NCBI GenBank assembly: GCA_017694955.1
Contig: JADIMC010000036.1
Location: forward strand, 1-37,746
Source of the DNA: Candidatus Limisoma faecipullorum
GTDB lineage: Bacteria > Bacteroidota > Bacteroidia > Bacteroidales > Muribaculaceae
Reading direction: 5' to 3'
DNA length: 37,746 bases
Each line of letters begins with the position of its first letter. Position 1 is the stretch's first letter. This document shows, in pieces, positions 1 through 9,651 of the stretch. The translations under genes and the position numbers were made by a program. The notes beneath the pieces were generated by a model. That model searched no databases. It was given only the letters and a program-made list of their open reading frames with translations, and was not told the origin of the DNA.

Positions 1-455
1 CCATTCTCTGCTTCAGCAATCGCATCCTTTGCAAATTCAGCATATTCGGCATCCGACTGGATTTGTTCAGCACGCCTGTCAGCCGCCATTTCAGGCACAA
101 GACGATCAAGATTTGAAACAGTTTTACGGAACATGTATTCATTTCCATCTATGATTTTCGTCTCTATATATTTTTTGTTTATCCACTCTTCTATTTGCGA
201 AATAGTGGCAAATGGGAACTTTTCTTGAATAGCATTTACACCTTCAGAATATGAAATACGGAAATCCGACCGGATACGGTCCATAATCTCATTAAGCGAG
301 TCTTTCTCGAAACAAGTTGCTTCCGTACTGGATTTCAGGAGCTCAGACGCTGCCGTGAATTCACCGCAAGACATCATCGTATTCACTTGTTCCGGCACTT
401 CCGCGAAACAGCCAAAAGCGGGAATCAGCCCTAATAAAAGAATAAAACGGTTCAT
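1..455 (-). CDS. Partial CDS (3' end outside window): secreted protein, possibly transglutaminase-like family
   Basis: Open frame read from ATG (complement of 453-455) to the window edge: MNRFILLLGLIPAFGCFAEVPEQVNTMMSCGEFTAASELLK...KFPFATISQIEEWINKKYIETKIIDGNEYMFRKTVSNLDRL. Signal-peptide-like N-terminus. The middle resembles the N-terminal region of Bacteroidales transglutaminase-like proteins (from memory). Not in the ORF track because it runs off the edge. Confidence 0.6.
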   Translation of the reverse strand, partial: MNRFILLLGLIPAFGCFAEVPEQVNTMMSCGEFTAASELLKSSTEATCFEKDSLNEIMDRIRSDFRISYSEGVNAIQEKFPFATISQIEEWINKKYIETKIIDGNEYMFRKTVSNLDRLVPEMAADRRAEQIQSDAEYAEFAKDAIAEAEN

Positions 456-493
456 AAAATGATATATAATATTATGTATTGGAAATTTGAAAA

Positions 494-525
494 CAAAAAT
501 AATGATAAATTATCTACATTACCAA
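494..525 (-). promoter_or_regulatory. Bacteroidetes-type promoter (TTG-N21-TATTTTTG) for the partial CDS 1..455
   Basis: Complement reads TTG(525-523), 21 nt, TATTTTTG(501-494), upstream of the start codon at 455. Confidence 0.5.
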
Positions 526-616
526 CTTCCACCGGATAAATTATAAAAATTTATTACATTTGCATATTACACAACATATGCCTTAGAAAGTGTATGAGAC
601 ATAGAATACGACAACT

Positions 617-1411
617 ATGACAAACAATTGGAAAACCATACAATACATATCTGCAATAGTTGCGACCTCAGCCATAGCCATCCTATGGATAGATGATGTT
701 GTCGGGATACTGATAATAGCCTTAATGTTTTGGTTGTTTGTTCCGGCTTTAATAATATCTACTGTTTCTTTTTTCCTGTCCTTAAAATGCAACATAAGGC
801 ACAAACGCATATTACTGGCTTGGCACTCTCTTAACATACTGGCCTTAATATTGTGGATAACCAATCCAAACAGCAACTGCAATGCAGATATTATGGAAAA
901 ACACTACGAGAGCCACAAGGAGAATTTTTGCGAACTGTATCAGTATGTAAACAATCATTTAAAGCCAGGTTGCGGAATCTCACTTGAATTTGAAAATGAA
1001 AAAGTTTCCATATTTCATGTCATAGGAGAAAATGGCTTATGGAACAATGAATGGAATCCCTCTGAAGAAAAAATAGATTCACTGCTTAAAGAATCGGGTC
1101 TTAACCGTAAAAACCTTGATTACATAAAGAAAGAATTGAAGAAAACGCATTGCATTTCCATAAAGGCATTCGATGACCCAACGCATCCATACACTATCGG
1201 CTTCAGACGAATAGGTATGGGTATGTACAGTTTCAAAATTTACAACAGGATTTTATCAGCGGACGAAAAGAAGATTATTGATGAAGACTGTTCCACCATT
1301 TTATACACATCATCCGTCGTGTTTGAATATAGCGGCGGCGCAATAGGAAATCAATGTTTCATCGGCAAAGAAGAATATCTCAAAAACAAGGCAAAGAAAA
1401 AGCATCTATAA
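617..1411 (+). CDS. Hypothetical membrane-anchored protein
   Basis: 264-aa ORF with about three hydrophobic N-terminal segments and a soluble C-terminal part. A TACATTTG -7-like element lies at 555-562. No family recognised. Confidence 0.75.
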   Translation: MTNNWKTIQYISAIVATSAIAILWIDDVVGILIIALMFWLFVPALIISTVSFFLSLKCNIRHKRILLAWHSLNILALILWITNPNSNCNADIMEKHYESHKENFCELYQYVNNHLKPGCGISLEFENEKVSIFHVIGENGLWNNEWNPSEEKIDSLLKESGLNRKNLDYIKKELKKTHCISIKAFDDPTHPYTIGFRRIGMGMYSFKIYNRILSADEKKIIDEDCSTILYTSSVVFEYSGGAIGNQCFIGKEEYLKNKAKKKHL

Positions 1412-1585
1412 ATTAACCTTTTTTTAAAACGATTGCCATCATATTGATGCAACACAAAGGCATACATTTGCAAGAAACAACAATCGAAAAGCCATAAGAA
1501 TCACACCATTTGACATAACATTCAAAACTGCATCACAAGTTACAATTTTTAAACTGTAAAAATTTCAGGATTGGTATTTGTTGAG

Positions 1586-1593
1586 TAATTTTG
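1586..1593 (+). promoter_or_regulatory. Candidate -7 element (TAATTTTG) for fumarase gene
   Basis: TAnnTTTG match about 40 bp upstream of the ATG at 1633. A second candidate, TACATTTG, lies at 1463-1470. The -33 box is not clear. Confidence 0.4.
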
Positions 1594-1632
1594 CGGAAAC
1601 GAAAAACTGAAAACAACATAAATTACGTAATT

Positions 1633-3276
1633 ATGGCAACACCAGAATTCAAGTACCGTCCTATGTTCCAAAGAGGGAAAGACGATACGGAGTACTATCT
1701 GCTTACGAAAGACTATGTTTCGGTAAGCGAGTTTGAAGGTCATCCGATTCTCAAAGTAGAAAAAGAAGGACTTACGGCAATGGCTAATGCAGCGTTCCAC
1801 GACGTGTCGTTCATGCTCCGCCGTTCCCACAACGAACAAGTGGCAAAAATACTCCATGACCCGGAAGCAAGCGAAAACGACAAGTATGTGGCTCTCACAT
1901 TCCTGCGCAACGCAGAAGTGGCAGCCAAGGGAGTACTACCGTTCTGTCAGGATACCGGTACTGCCATAATCCACGGCGAAAAAGGCCAGCAAGTATGGAC
2001 AGGCTATTGCGACGAGGAGGCATTATCGTTAGGCGTATTCAAGACCTATACTGAAAACAACCTCCGCTATTCGCAAAACGCACCGCTGTCGATGTACGAG
2101 GAGGTAAACACAAAATGCAACCTTCCGGCACAAATCGACATCGAGTCAACAGAAGGAATGGAATATGAATTTCTTTGCGTTACCAAAGGTGGCGGCTCGG
2201 CAAACAAGACATATCTATATCAAGAAACAAAAGCCATCCTGAATCCCGCCACATTAGTCCCGTTCCTCGTTGAGAAAATGAAGACCCTCGGTACGGCAGC
2301 ATGTCCTCCTTACCATATAGCATTCGTAATCGGCGGCACATCGGCAGAAAAGAACCTGTTGACAGTGAAGCTTGCTTCCACCCACTTCTACGACACACTG
2401 CCTACCACAGGCGACGAAACAGGCCGCGCATTCCGCGACATAGAATTGGAGAAGAAAGTGTTGGAAGAAGCCCACAACATCGGCCTGGGCGCACAATTCG
2501 GAGGTAAATACTATGCTCACGACGTGCGCATCATCCGCTTGCCACGCCACGGCGCATCGTGTCCGGTGGGTTTGGGAGTATCATGCTCGGCCGACCGCAA
2601 CATCCGTTGCAAAATCAATAAAGACGGCATCTGGATTGAGAAACTCGACAGCAATCCCGGCGAACTAATCCCGGAAGAATTGAGAAATGCCGGTGAAGGC
2701 AACGCTGTCAAAATCAACCTCGACCAGCCGATGAGCGAGATATTGAAAGAGTTGACAAAATACCCAGTATCGACACGCCTGTCGCTTTCCGGCACAATCA
2801 TCGTGGCACGCGACATCGCGCACGCAAAATTGAAAGAGCGCATCGACCGCGGCGAAGACCTTCCTGAATACTTCAAGAACCACCCGGTTTATTATGCAGG
2901 ACCCGCAAAGACACCGGCCGGAATGGCATGCGGCTCTATGGGCCCGACAACGGCAGGACGTATGGACCCGTATGTTGATTTGTTCCAAAGCCACGGCGGC
3001 AGCATGGTGATGCTTGCTAAAGGCAACCGCTCGCAACAAGTTACCGATGCCTGCAAGAAGCACGGCGGCTTCTATCTCGGAAGCATCGGCGGACCGGCTG
3101 CAATCCTTGCACAGAACAACATCAAGAGCATCGAATGCGTAGAATATCCGGAACTCGGAATGGAGGCCATCTGGAAAATCCACGTAGAGGATTTCCCGGC
3201 ATTCATCCTTGTTGACGACAAGGGCAACGATTTCTTCAAACAAATCAAGCCCCGCTGTTCCTGCTGCGGTAAATAA
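1633..3276 (+). CDS. Fumarate hydratase, class I ([4Fe-4S] type)
   Basis: The protein has [90 protein letters not shown] and a Cys-rich C-terminus. The start is moved from 1591 to 1633 because the upstream 14 codons overlap the candidate -7 element. Confidence 0.95.
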   Translation: MATPEFKYRPMFQRGKDDTEYYLLTKDYVSVSEFEGHPILKVEKEGLTAMANAAFHDVSFMLRRSHNEQVAKILHDPEASENDKYVALTFLRNAEVAAKGVLPFCQDTGTAIIHGEKGQQVWTGYCDEEALSLGVFKTYTENNLRYSQNAPLSMYEEVNTKCNLPAQIDIESTEGMEYEFLCVTKGGGSANKTYLYQETKAILNPATLVPFLVEKMKTLGTAACPPYHIAFVIGGTSAEKNLLTVKLASTHFYDTLPTTGDETGRAFRDIELEKKVLEEAHNIGLGAQFGGKYYAHDVRIIRLPRHGASCPVGLGVSCSADRNIRCKINKDGIWIEKLDSNPGELIPEELRNAGEGNAVKINLDQPMSEILKELTKYPVSTRLSLSGTIIVARDIAHAKLKERIDRGEDLPEYFKNHPVYYAGPAKTPAGMACGSMGPTTAGRMDPYVDLFQSHGGSMVMLAKGNRSQQVTDACKKHGGFYLGSIGGPAAILAQNNIKSIECVEYPELGMEAIWKIHVEDFPAFILVDDKGNDFFKQIKPRCSCCGK

Positions 3277-3300
3277 ACTTGCGACAAAAGACTGATAATA

Positions 3301-3345
3301 AAGCCGTATGGTCGTGCATTGCACATTTCCATACGGCTTATTTTT
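3301..3345 (+). terminator. Rho-independent terminator of the fumarase gene
   Basis: Perfect 11-bp stem AAGCCGTATGG (3301-3311) / CCATACGGCTT (3329-3339) followed by ATTTTT. The loop holds a small nested GTGCA/TGCAC stem. Confidence 0.85.
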
Positions 3346-3647
3346 ATACATCCAAACCAAAATAAAACAGTAATGGCGTCCATTACTTCGCAGTTCTGAA
3401 CGCCATAATCGGATACGAAAAAGTTATTTTATATTTACTGAGCTACCAGCTCATCTTACCTTTAATTACCCTTTTGTTTTTGAAGTCATTTATATGACTA
3501 CAACATACTGTTTTGGTTTAATCAAGCCTCCCGGACTTAACTTATATTAACACAACTTGAAAAATTGACTCCACCCGAATACTCCGATGTGATAATATCT
3601 TAACAAAGTTTTCAATTAAAGCATTTTTTATACACCAACATTACATT

Positions 3648-3655
3648 TATCTTTG
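3648..3655 (+). promoter_or_regulatory. Candidate -7 element (TATCTTTG)
   Basis: TAnnTTTG match 33 bp upstream of the ATG at 3689. Confidence 0.45.
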
Positions 3656-3688
3656 TACCATTAAACAATAAAAACCTGACATCTCAAT

Positions 3689-5533
3689 ATGAATACTAAA
3701 TCTATAATCAAAAGCCTTTCAATAGCGGCGCTTCTGTTATGCTCACAAAATCTGCAAGCGTTGAAATTCTCAGTACTCTCCGACATCCACGTCACTCCTG
3801 GAAACGTCAACGAGCAGCAGCTCAGAAACGCAATTGCGGAAATCAGCGGCAACAATTCTGAATTCGTTATACTTTCAGGCGATTTGTCGAACGAAGGCAG
3901 CGACGAACAGCTCTACAACGTAAAATCCATACTCGACGGACTTACAAAACCTATCTATGTAATCCCCGGCAACCACGAGAACAACTGGTCGCAAAGCGCG
4001 ACAAAGACATTCTCCGACATATGGAACGACGACCGTTTCGTATTCGAAAGCGACAGTCTGATATTCATAGGGATAAATTGCGGCCCTTATATGAAAATGG
4101 GAGACGGACATATAAAACAAGAAGACCTTATATGGCTCGACAAAGAGCTTTCACGCCGTTGCAGCCCAGGCAAACGTGTGGTTTCAATCAACCACTACCC
4201 CATCAAGGACGACCTCGACAATTGGCAGGAATATATCAAAACACTCCAAAAGTATCCTGTAATAGTACACATCTGCGGACACTACCACACTTTCGACAAA
4301 TATAAAGGCGGTGACATCGATGCCGTTATATGCAGGGCTTTGGATATGACAAGAGTGAACGACGGATACGGATACACCAATTTCGACATTACAACGGATT
4401 CCATATTTCTATACGACAAAGCCATCGGCAAGGAACAAGTGCTGAAATATGCATTTCCCGCAAAGTCCAAGCATCCGGAATATAAAGAAACAGCAGCCGA
4501 AAAATTCGCTGTCCCACAAAATGTGAAACTCGAAAAAGTGTTTCAGGACAGTGCATCGATTTTCACACGTGTGGCAATCGACTCGAAACGAATTTATTTC
4601 GGGAATTCGCTCGGCGAAGTAAAGGCTATTGACAAGAACACCGGCAAGCAATTATGGAAATTCGAGACAAAAGCCTCTCTCTTCTCACGCCCGGCCCTAA
4701 CATCAAAGTACATAATCATTCCCACTTCGGATAAGCGCATAATATGGGCAGACAAGGAAACCGGACGGATAATCCGTGAAAACGACTCGAAAGGCCCATA
4801 TGTAGCCGACGGTGTAGTCAAAGGCGACCGCCTATATCAAGGAGGTTACAAAAAATTCGAATGCTGGAACACCCATACCGGCAATATCGTATGGAGAAAT
4901 AAAGATTTCGACAATTATTGTCAAGCTGCTCCAGTGGTTGATGGCAATGACGTGATATTCGGCGCATGGGATACCTACCTGCGCTGCCTCGACCGGAAAA
5001 CCGGAAAACTGAAATGGAAATGGAACAATGGGAAAAACGCAAATATGCTCGGTCCGGGCAATTGTGTTCCTGTAGTCACCAAAAATCGCGTATTCGTAGT
5101 TGCACCCGACCGCTATATGACAGCGCTTGACCGCAAAACCGGAAAAGAAATATGGCGTTCCAACTTCGACGGCAAATATAAAGTACGTGAAAGCCTCGGC
5201 TCTTCGCCCGACAAGAAATATGTCTATGCAAAGACTATGGACGGACAACTAATTGCCGTAAACACAACAAGCGATACGCCTGCAGTGGATTTCGTAGTCG
5301 ATGCCGGATTCGGATATGAGCACACACCATGCATCATCGTAGAAAAGAACGGAATCATATTTATGGGCTCGCGTAAAGGCGTATTGGCAGCCATCGACGC
5401 AAAGACATTCCAATTGCTATGGCGTTATCAGCTCGGCAGTTCCGCCTTCAACGGCTTCGAGACAAGCAAGGACGGAAGCGTCTATGCTTCTCTGATAGAA
5501 GGAACAATCTGGAAAATAACACCACAAAAATAA
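3689..5533 (+). CDS. Secreted calcineurin-like metallophosphoesterase fused to a PQQ-like beta-propeller
   Basis: Signal peptide, then SDIHVTP...LSGDLSNEG...VIPGNHENN...INHYPI...ICGHYHTF (metallophosphoesterase motifs). The C-terminal half carries repeats such as VKAIDKNTGKQLWKFE, LRCLDRKTGKLKWKW, MTALDRKTGKEIWRSN and LAAIDAKTFQLLWRYQ. Confidence 0.9.
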   Translation: MNTKSIIKSLSIAALLLCSQNLQALKFSVLSDIHVTPGNVNEQQLRNAIAEISGNNSEFVILSGDLSNEGSDEQLYNVKSILDGLTKPIYVIPGNHENNWSQSATKTFSDIWNDDRFVFESDSLIFIGINCGPYMKMGDGHIKQEDLIWLDKELSRRCSPGKRVVSINHYPIKDDLDNWQEYIKTLQKYPVIVHICGHYHTFDKYKGGDIDAVICRALDMTRVNDGYGYTNFDITTDSIFLYDKAIGKEQVLKYAFPAKSKHPEYKETAAEKFAVPQNVKLEKVFQDSASIFTRVAIDSKRIYFGNSLGEVKAIDKNTGKQLWKFETKASLFSRPALTSKYIIIPTSDKRIIWADKETGRIIRENDSKGPYVADGVVKGDRLYQGGYKKFECWNTHTGNIVWRNKDFDNYCQAAPVVDGNDVIFGAWDTYLRCLDRKTGKLKWKWNNGKNANMLGPGNCVPVVTKNRVFVVAPDRYMTALDRKTGKEIWRSNFDGKYKVRESLGSSPDKKYVYAKTMDGQLIAVNTTSDTPAVDFVVDAGFGYEHTPCIIVEKNGIIFMGSRKGVLAAIDAKTFQLLWRYQLGSSAFNGFETSKDGSVYASLIEGTIWKITPQK

Positions 5534-5535
5534 GT

Positions 5536-5712
5536 ATGGAATTACCACAAGACCCGATTATACTCTTAGGCATACTCAATACCAAGCTGCGCGACTACTA
5601 CCGCAGCCTGGATGCCCTATGCGAGGATATGCACATAGACAAATCCGAAATCCTCAGACGCATGAAAGATGCAGGATTCGAATATAGTCCGGAAAACAAT
5701 AAATTCTGGTAA
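5536..5712 (+). CDS. DUF4250-like small protein (58 aa)
   Basis: ATG at 5536, 2 nt after the previous stop: MELPQDPIILLGILNTKLRDYYRSLDALCEDMHIDKSEILRRMKDAGFEYSPENNKFW. It matches the DUF4250 pattern from memory. The track ORF 5419..5712 is an in-frame extension. Confidence 0.85.
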   Translation: MELPQDPIILLGILNTKLRDYYRSLDALCEDMHIDKSEILRRMKDAGFEYSPENNKFW

Positions 5713-5756
5713 GGAATCATCAATAAACCACCACGACACATTCATTATTAAATAGC

Positions 5757-5790
5757 AATACCGGGAACGTATATTTCCGGTATTTTTTAT
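5757..5790 (+). terminator. Rho-independent terminator after the DUF4250-like gene
   Basis: AATACCGG...CCGGTATT stem followed by TTTTTAT. Confidence 0.75.
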
Positions 5791-5844
5791 ATTATTTTAT
5801 AAAAAAACCCACATTGCATTTTAGGTTGTAAGAAAAACAATGAG

Positions 5845-5852
5845 TAAATTTG
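5845..5852 (+). promoter_or_regulatory. Candidate -7 element (TAAATTTG) for recJ-recQ
   Basis: TAnnTTTG match about 160 bp upstream of the recJ ATG, implying a leader of about 150 nt. Confidence 0.45.
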
Positions 5853-6013
5853 CGTAGCATATTATTCTTCATTTTTAACAATCCTTGGCTAAACGGAACA
5901 GTCAAAAGAATTGTTATAAAGAATAGCTTGGCAAACAAGGCTCCATTAAATGCCAAAACGCTTGCCTACAGCACTTAAAGTGCCTCAAATCAGATAAATA
6001 AAAAACAACATAA

Positions 6014-7762
6014 ATGATAAGTAAATGGAATTACTTACCTCTTACATCCGAAGAACAAGAATTAGAGATCGAGTTGGCAAAAAAATTTGCCGGCAGTCCG
6101 GCGATAGCTGAGCTATTGGTTCAGCGAGGCATCACGACTGTCGAAGAAGCTGAACACTTTTTCAATCCCTCTCTGTCCGACTTGCACGATCCATTCCTTA
6201 TGCGGGATATGGACAAGGCTGTAAAGAGGCTAAACAAAGCCATCGGGGCTAAAGAGAACATATTGGTATATGGAGACTATGATGTTGACGGGACAACCGC
6301 CGTGTCTCTCGTGTACAAATATTTAAGGAATTACTATTCGCATATCGAATATTACATTCCGACACGCGACGAAGAAGGCTATGGCATATCCATAAAAAGC
6401 ATAGACCATGCCGTAGCCAACAATATCAAATTAATAATCGTGCTCGATTGCGGAATAAAAGCCATCGAAGAGATTGCCTATGCAAAACAGCACGGTATCG
6501 ACTTCATCATCTGCGACCACCACGTACCAGATGATGAGCTTCCAGATGCATATGCCATACTGAATCCTAAAATGGATAATAACACTTATCCTTACCCACA
6601 TCTGTCAGGTTGTGGAGTGGGCTTCAAGTTTATGCAGGCATTTGCAGAGAGCAACGGTCTGAGCAATAAGAACGAGCTATACGGATTGCTTGATTTGGTA
6701 GCAGTAAGCATTGCCGCCGACATCGTGCCAATGACCGGCGAAAACCGTGTCATGACTTATTACGGATTAAAAAAGCTCAATACCAGCCCCAACACCGGAT
6801 TAAAAGGCATAATAAAAGTATGCAATCTCCTCAACAAAGAAATCACAATCAGCGACGTGATTTTCAAGATCGGGCCGAGAATCAACGCTTCAGGACGTAT
6901 GCAATCCGGTATGGAAGCCGTTGACCTGTTAACAACCAAGAACTTCAACGATGCTTACGCCAAAAGCAAAAACATCGACCAATACAATAAAGACCGCAAA
7001 GAGCTCGACAAACGCATTACAGAAGAAGCCAATAAGATTCTTGAAGAACGTGGAGAAATCAACTCCAACCACAAAACCATTGTAATCTACAACAAGAATT
7101 GGCATAAAGGAATCATCGGGATTGTGGCTTCACGACTCACAGAACTTTACTACAAACCAGCTGTAGTGCTCACTTTATCAAACGGACTTGCAACGGGGTC
7201 ATCACGCTCCGTACAAGGCTATGATATTTACAAAGCCGTAGAAAGCACACGCGACCTTCTTGAAAACTTTGGCGGACATACCTATGCCGTAGGTTTGTCT
7301 TTGAAAGAAGAAAATATTCCTGAGTTCACGCGCCGCTTCGAGAGATATGTGGAAGAAACAATAAGTCCCACACAACTGACTCCACAAATCGACATCGACG
7401 CATACTTGAAATTCGAAGAAATAACACCGGAATTCCTGACATATCTGCGAATGTTCAATCCGTTTGGTCCAGGCAATCAGAAACCCACATTCTGCACCAA
7501 AAACGTACTTGACTACGGAACAAGCAAATTGGTCGGGAAGAATATGGAGCACATAAAGCTTGAGCTTGTTGACAATAGCTCTGCAAAAGTACTCAATGGA
7601 ATTGCTTTCAATATGTCACAATATTTCGATTACATAAAATCAGGACAACCGTTTGACATATGCTACACAATAGAAGGCAACAAGCATCCCAACAGTTCAA
7701 ATAAATATCAACTGGCAGTAAAAGAAATACGAATCAACAGCCAAACAGAAATCAAGCAATGA
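6014..7762 (+). CDS. recJ: Single-stranded-DNA-specific exonuclease RecJ
   Basis: DHH-family motifs: [57 protein letters not shown] and [12 protein letters not shown]. Confidence 0.95.
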   Translation: MISKWNYLPLTSEEQELEIELAKKFAGSPAIAELLVQRGITTVEEAEHFFNPSLSDLHDPFLMRDMDKAVKRLNKAIGAKENILVYGDYDVDGTTAVSLVYKYLRNYYSHIEYYIPTRDEEGYGISIKSIDHAVANNIKLIIVLDCGIKAIEEIAYAKQHGIDFIICDHHVPDDELPDAYAILNPKMDNNTYPYPHLSGCGVGFKFMQAFAESNGLSNKNELYGLLDLVAVSIAADIVPMTGENRVMTYYGLKKLNTSPNTGLKGIIKVCNLLNKEITISDVIFKIGPRINASGRMQSGMEAVDLLTTKNFNDAYAKSKNIDQYNKDRKELDKRITEEANKILEERGEINSNHKTIVIYNKNWHKGIIGIVASRLTELYYKPAVVLTLSNGLATGSSRSVQGYDIYKAVESTRDLLENFGGHTYAVGLSLKEENIPEFTRRFERYVEETISPTQLTPQIDIDAYLKFEEITPEFLTYLRMFNPFGPGNQKPTFCTKNVLDYGTSKLVGKNMEHIKLELVDNSSAKVLNGIAFNMSQYFDYIKSGQPFDICYTIEGNKHPNSSNKYQLAVKEIRINSQTEIKQ

Positions 7763-9651
7763 ATGCCACTATCCACGACATACTTTATAAGTATTGGGGA
7801 TACCGGCAATTCAGGGAAAAACAAGAAGAAATAATAACGTCGGTACTCGAAGGGAATGACACTCTCGGATTGCTTCCGACTGGAGGAGGAAAGTCAATAA
7901 CCTTTCAAGTACCGGCTATGCTCTTCGACGGCATAGCTATTGTCATTACTCCCTTGATTTCCTTGATGAAAGACCAAGTTGACAACCTCCGTCAACGTCA
8001 TATAAAAGCGCTTTACATACATTCCGGATTACGATATACCGAAATACACAATGCAATCGACAAATGCATTTATGGCAACTATAAATTTCTGTATATATCC
8101 CCGGAAAGGCTTTCGTCAGCCTCATTCATGGATAGCCTGCGGCTAATGAAAGTATCATTTCTTGTAGTTGACGAAGCCCATTGCATATCGCAATGGGGAT
8201 ACGATTTCCGACCATCCTATCTCAAGATTTCCTCCATAAGGAAAATATTTCCAAACATACCTGTTCTGGCATTAACAGCATCGGCAACCAAAGAAGTAAT
8301 CACCGACATCATCGACAAGCTGGAATTCCGAGGAAATACAGTAATCAGAAAAAGCTTCCGACGGGAAAACCTGTCATATATTGTACGCCGTACAGAAAAC
8401 AAACAAGAACGGCTTATCAACATCATAAAAAAGACAACAGGCAGCTGCATAGTATATGTCAGAAGCCGAAAAAAAACCAAATTAATCGCGGAAGACTTAT
8501 CAATTCACGGAATATCCGCAGATTACTACCACGCCGGACTTTCCAACGAAGAGAAACAAGACAAACAGGACAAATGGAAAAACGGCACAACGCAAGTAAT
8601 CGTTGCAACCAACGCATTCGGCATGGGCATAGACAAACCAGATGTAAGAGTAGTGACGCATCTCGATGTGCCTAATTCAATCGAAGAATATTATCAAGAA
8701 GCAGGAAGGGCAGGAAGAGACTCCAAGCGAGCATATGCCGTAATGCTTGCATCACCAAGAGACAAATCCATACTTCTCAAACGCATATCAGAAACATTCC
8801 CACCCAAAGACACAATAAAAGAAATCTATGTAAGGCTTTGCAATTTTCTTGAGATAAGTCTCGGAGGGGGATTCGACAAACTATATGAATTCAATTTCAA
8901 CCTATTCTGCACAACTTTCAAATATCCTGCCAGCATTGCATCAAATGCTTTGAAGATTCTCACTCAAGCCCAATATATAGAATATATAGAAGAAGTCGAT
9001 ACACTGTCAAAAATATTGATATTGGCCAATAAACGCGACTTGTACGACATTAAAGGAATCACCCCAAGAAGCGACGAGATACTTGAGCTCATATTGCGCA
9101 ACTACACTGGATTATATGCCGACTATGTAACGATTGACGAATTATCGATAGCATATAAATTCAACATACCGCTCCAGGACATTTATGACACATTAATATT
9201 CCTCAACAAACAACATGTAATACATTACATACCGCGTCGCCGAACAGCCTACATATATTTTCCCTGCTCAAGAGTAGAACCCCGTCACCTTGAAATAACA
9301 AAAGAAGTATATGAAAAAGGAAAAGAACGGCTTGAGAAACGAATCAACTCAATAATCGCATATGCGGAAAACGACAGCACCTGCCGTGAGAAAATGATTC
9401 TCGAATATTTCGGCGAGAAAGCCAACGACTGCAACAGATGCGACATTTGCATCGAGCATAAGAAAAAAAAGAATGACAACATACAAGAAATCCAGGAAGG
9501 CATTCTATATATGCTGTCATTAAAACCCCGCAAAATGATTGAGTTCATCGACACACTGTCATTCAACAACGATGCAATAATCAATCAATTGCGATTCTTA
9601 TGCGATGAAGGAAAGATTTTATATGCTGATGACATATTCACTCTGAAATAG
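7759..9651 (+). CDS. recQ: RecQ family ATP-dependent DNA helicase
   Basis: Helicase motifs [55 protein letters not shown]-terminal [23 protein letters not shown] zinc-binding cluster. ATGA start/stop overlap with recJ. Confidence 0.95.
   Translation: MNATIHDILYKYWGYRQFREKQEEIITSVLEGNDTLGLLPTGGGKSITFQVPAMLFDGIAIVITPLISLMKDQVDNLRQRHIKALYIHSGLRYTEIHNAIDKCIYGNYKFLYISPERLSSASFMDSLRLMKVSFLVVDEAHCISQWGYDFRPSYLKISSIRKIFPNIPVLALTASATKEVITDIIDKLEFRGNTVIRKSFRRENLSYIVRRTENKQERLINIIKKTTGSCIVYVRSRKKTKLIAEDLSIHGISADYYHAGLSNEEKQDKQDKWKNGTTQVIVATNAFGMGIDKPDVRVVTHLDVPNSIEEYYQEAGRAGRDSKRAYAVMLASPRDKSILLKRISETFPPKDTIKEIYVRLCNFLEISLGGGFDKLYEFNFNLFCTTFKYPASIASNALKILTQAQYIEYIEEVDTLSKILILANKRDLYDIKGITPRSDEILELILRNYTGLYADYVTIDELSIAYKFNIPLQDIYDTLIFLNKQHVIHYIPRRRTAYIYFPCSRVEPRHLEITKEVYEKGKERLEKRINSIIAYAENDSTCREKMILEYFGEKANDCNRCDICIEHKKKKNDNIQEIQEGILYMLSLKPRKMIEFIDTLSFNNDAIINQLRFLCDEGKILYADDIFTLK

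Noticed and set aside
2665-3360. 231-aa antisense ORF across the fumarase gene
   Set aside because: It lies opposite a confidently identified CDS, overlaps the fumarase terminator and has low-complexity, unrecognisable translation. It is a shadow ORF of a GC-richer gene.
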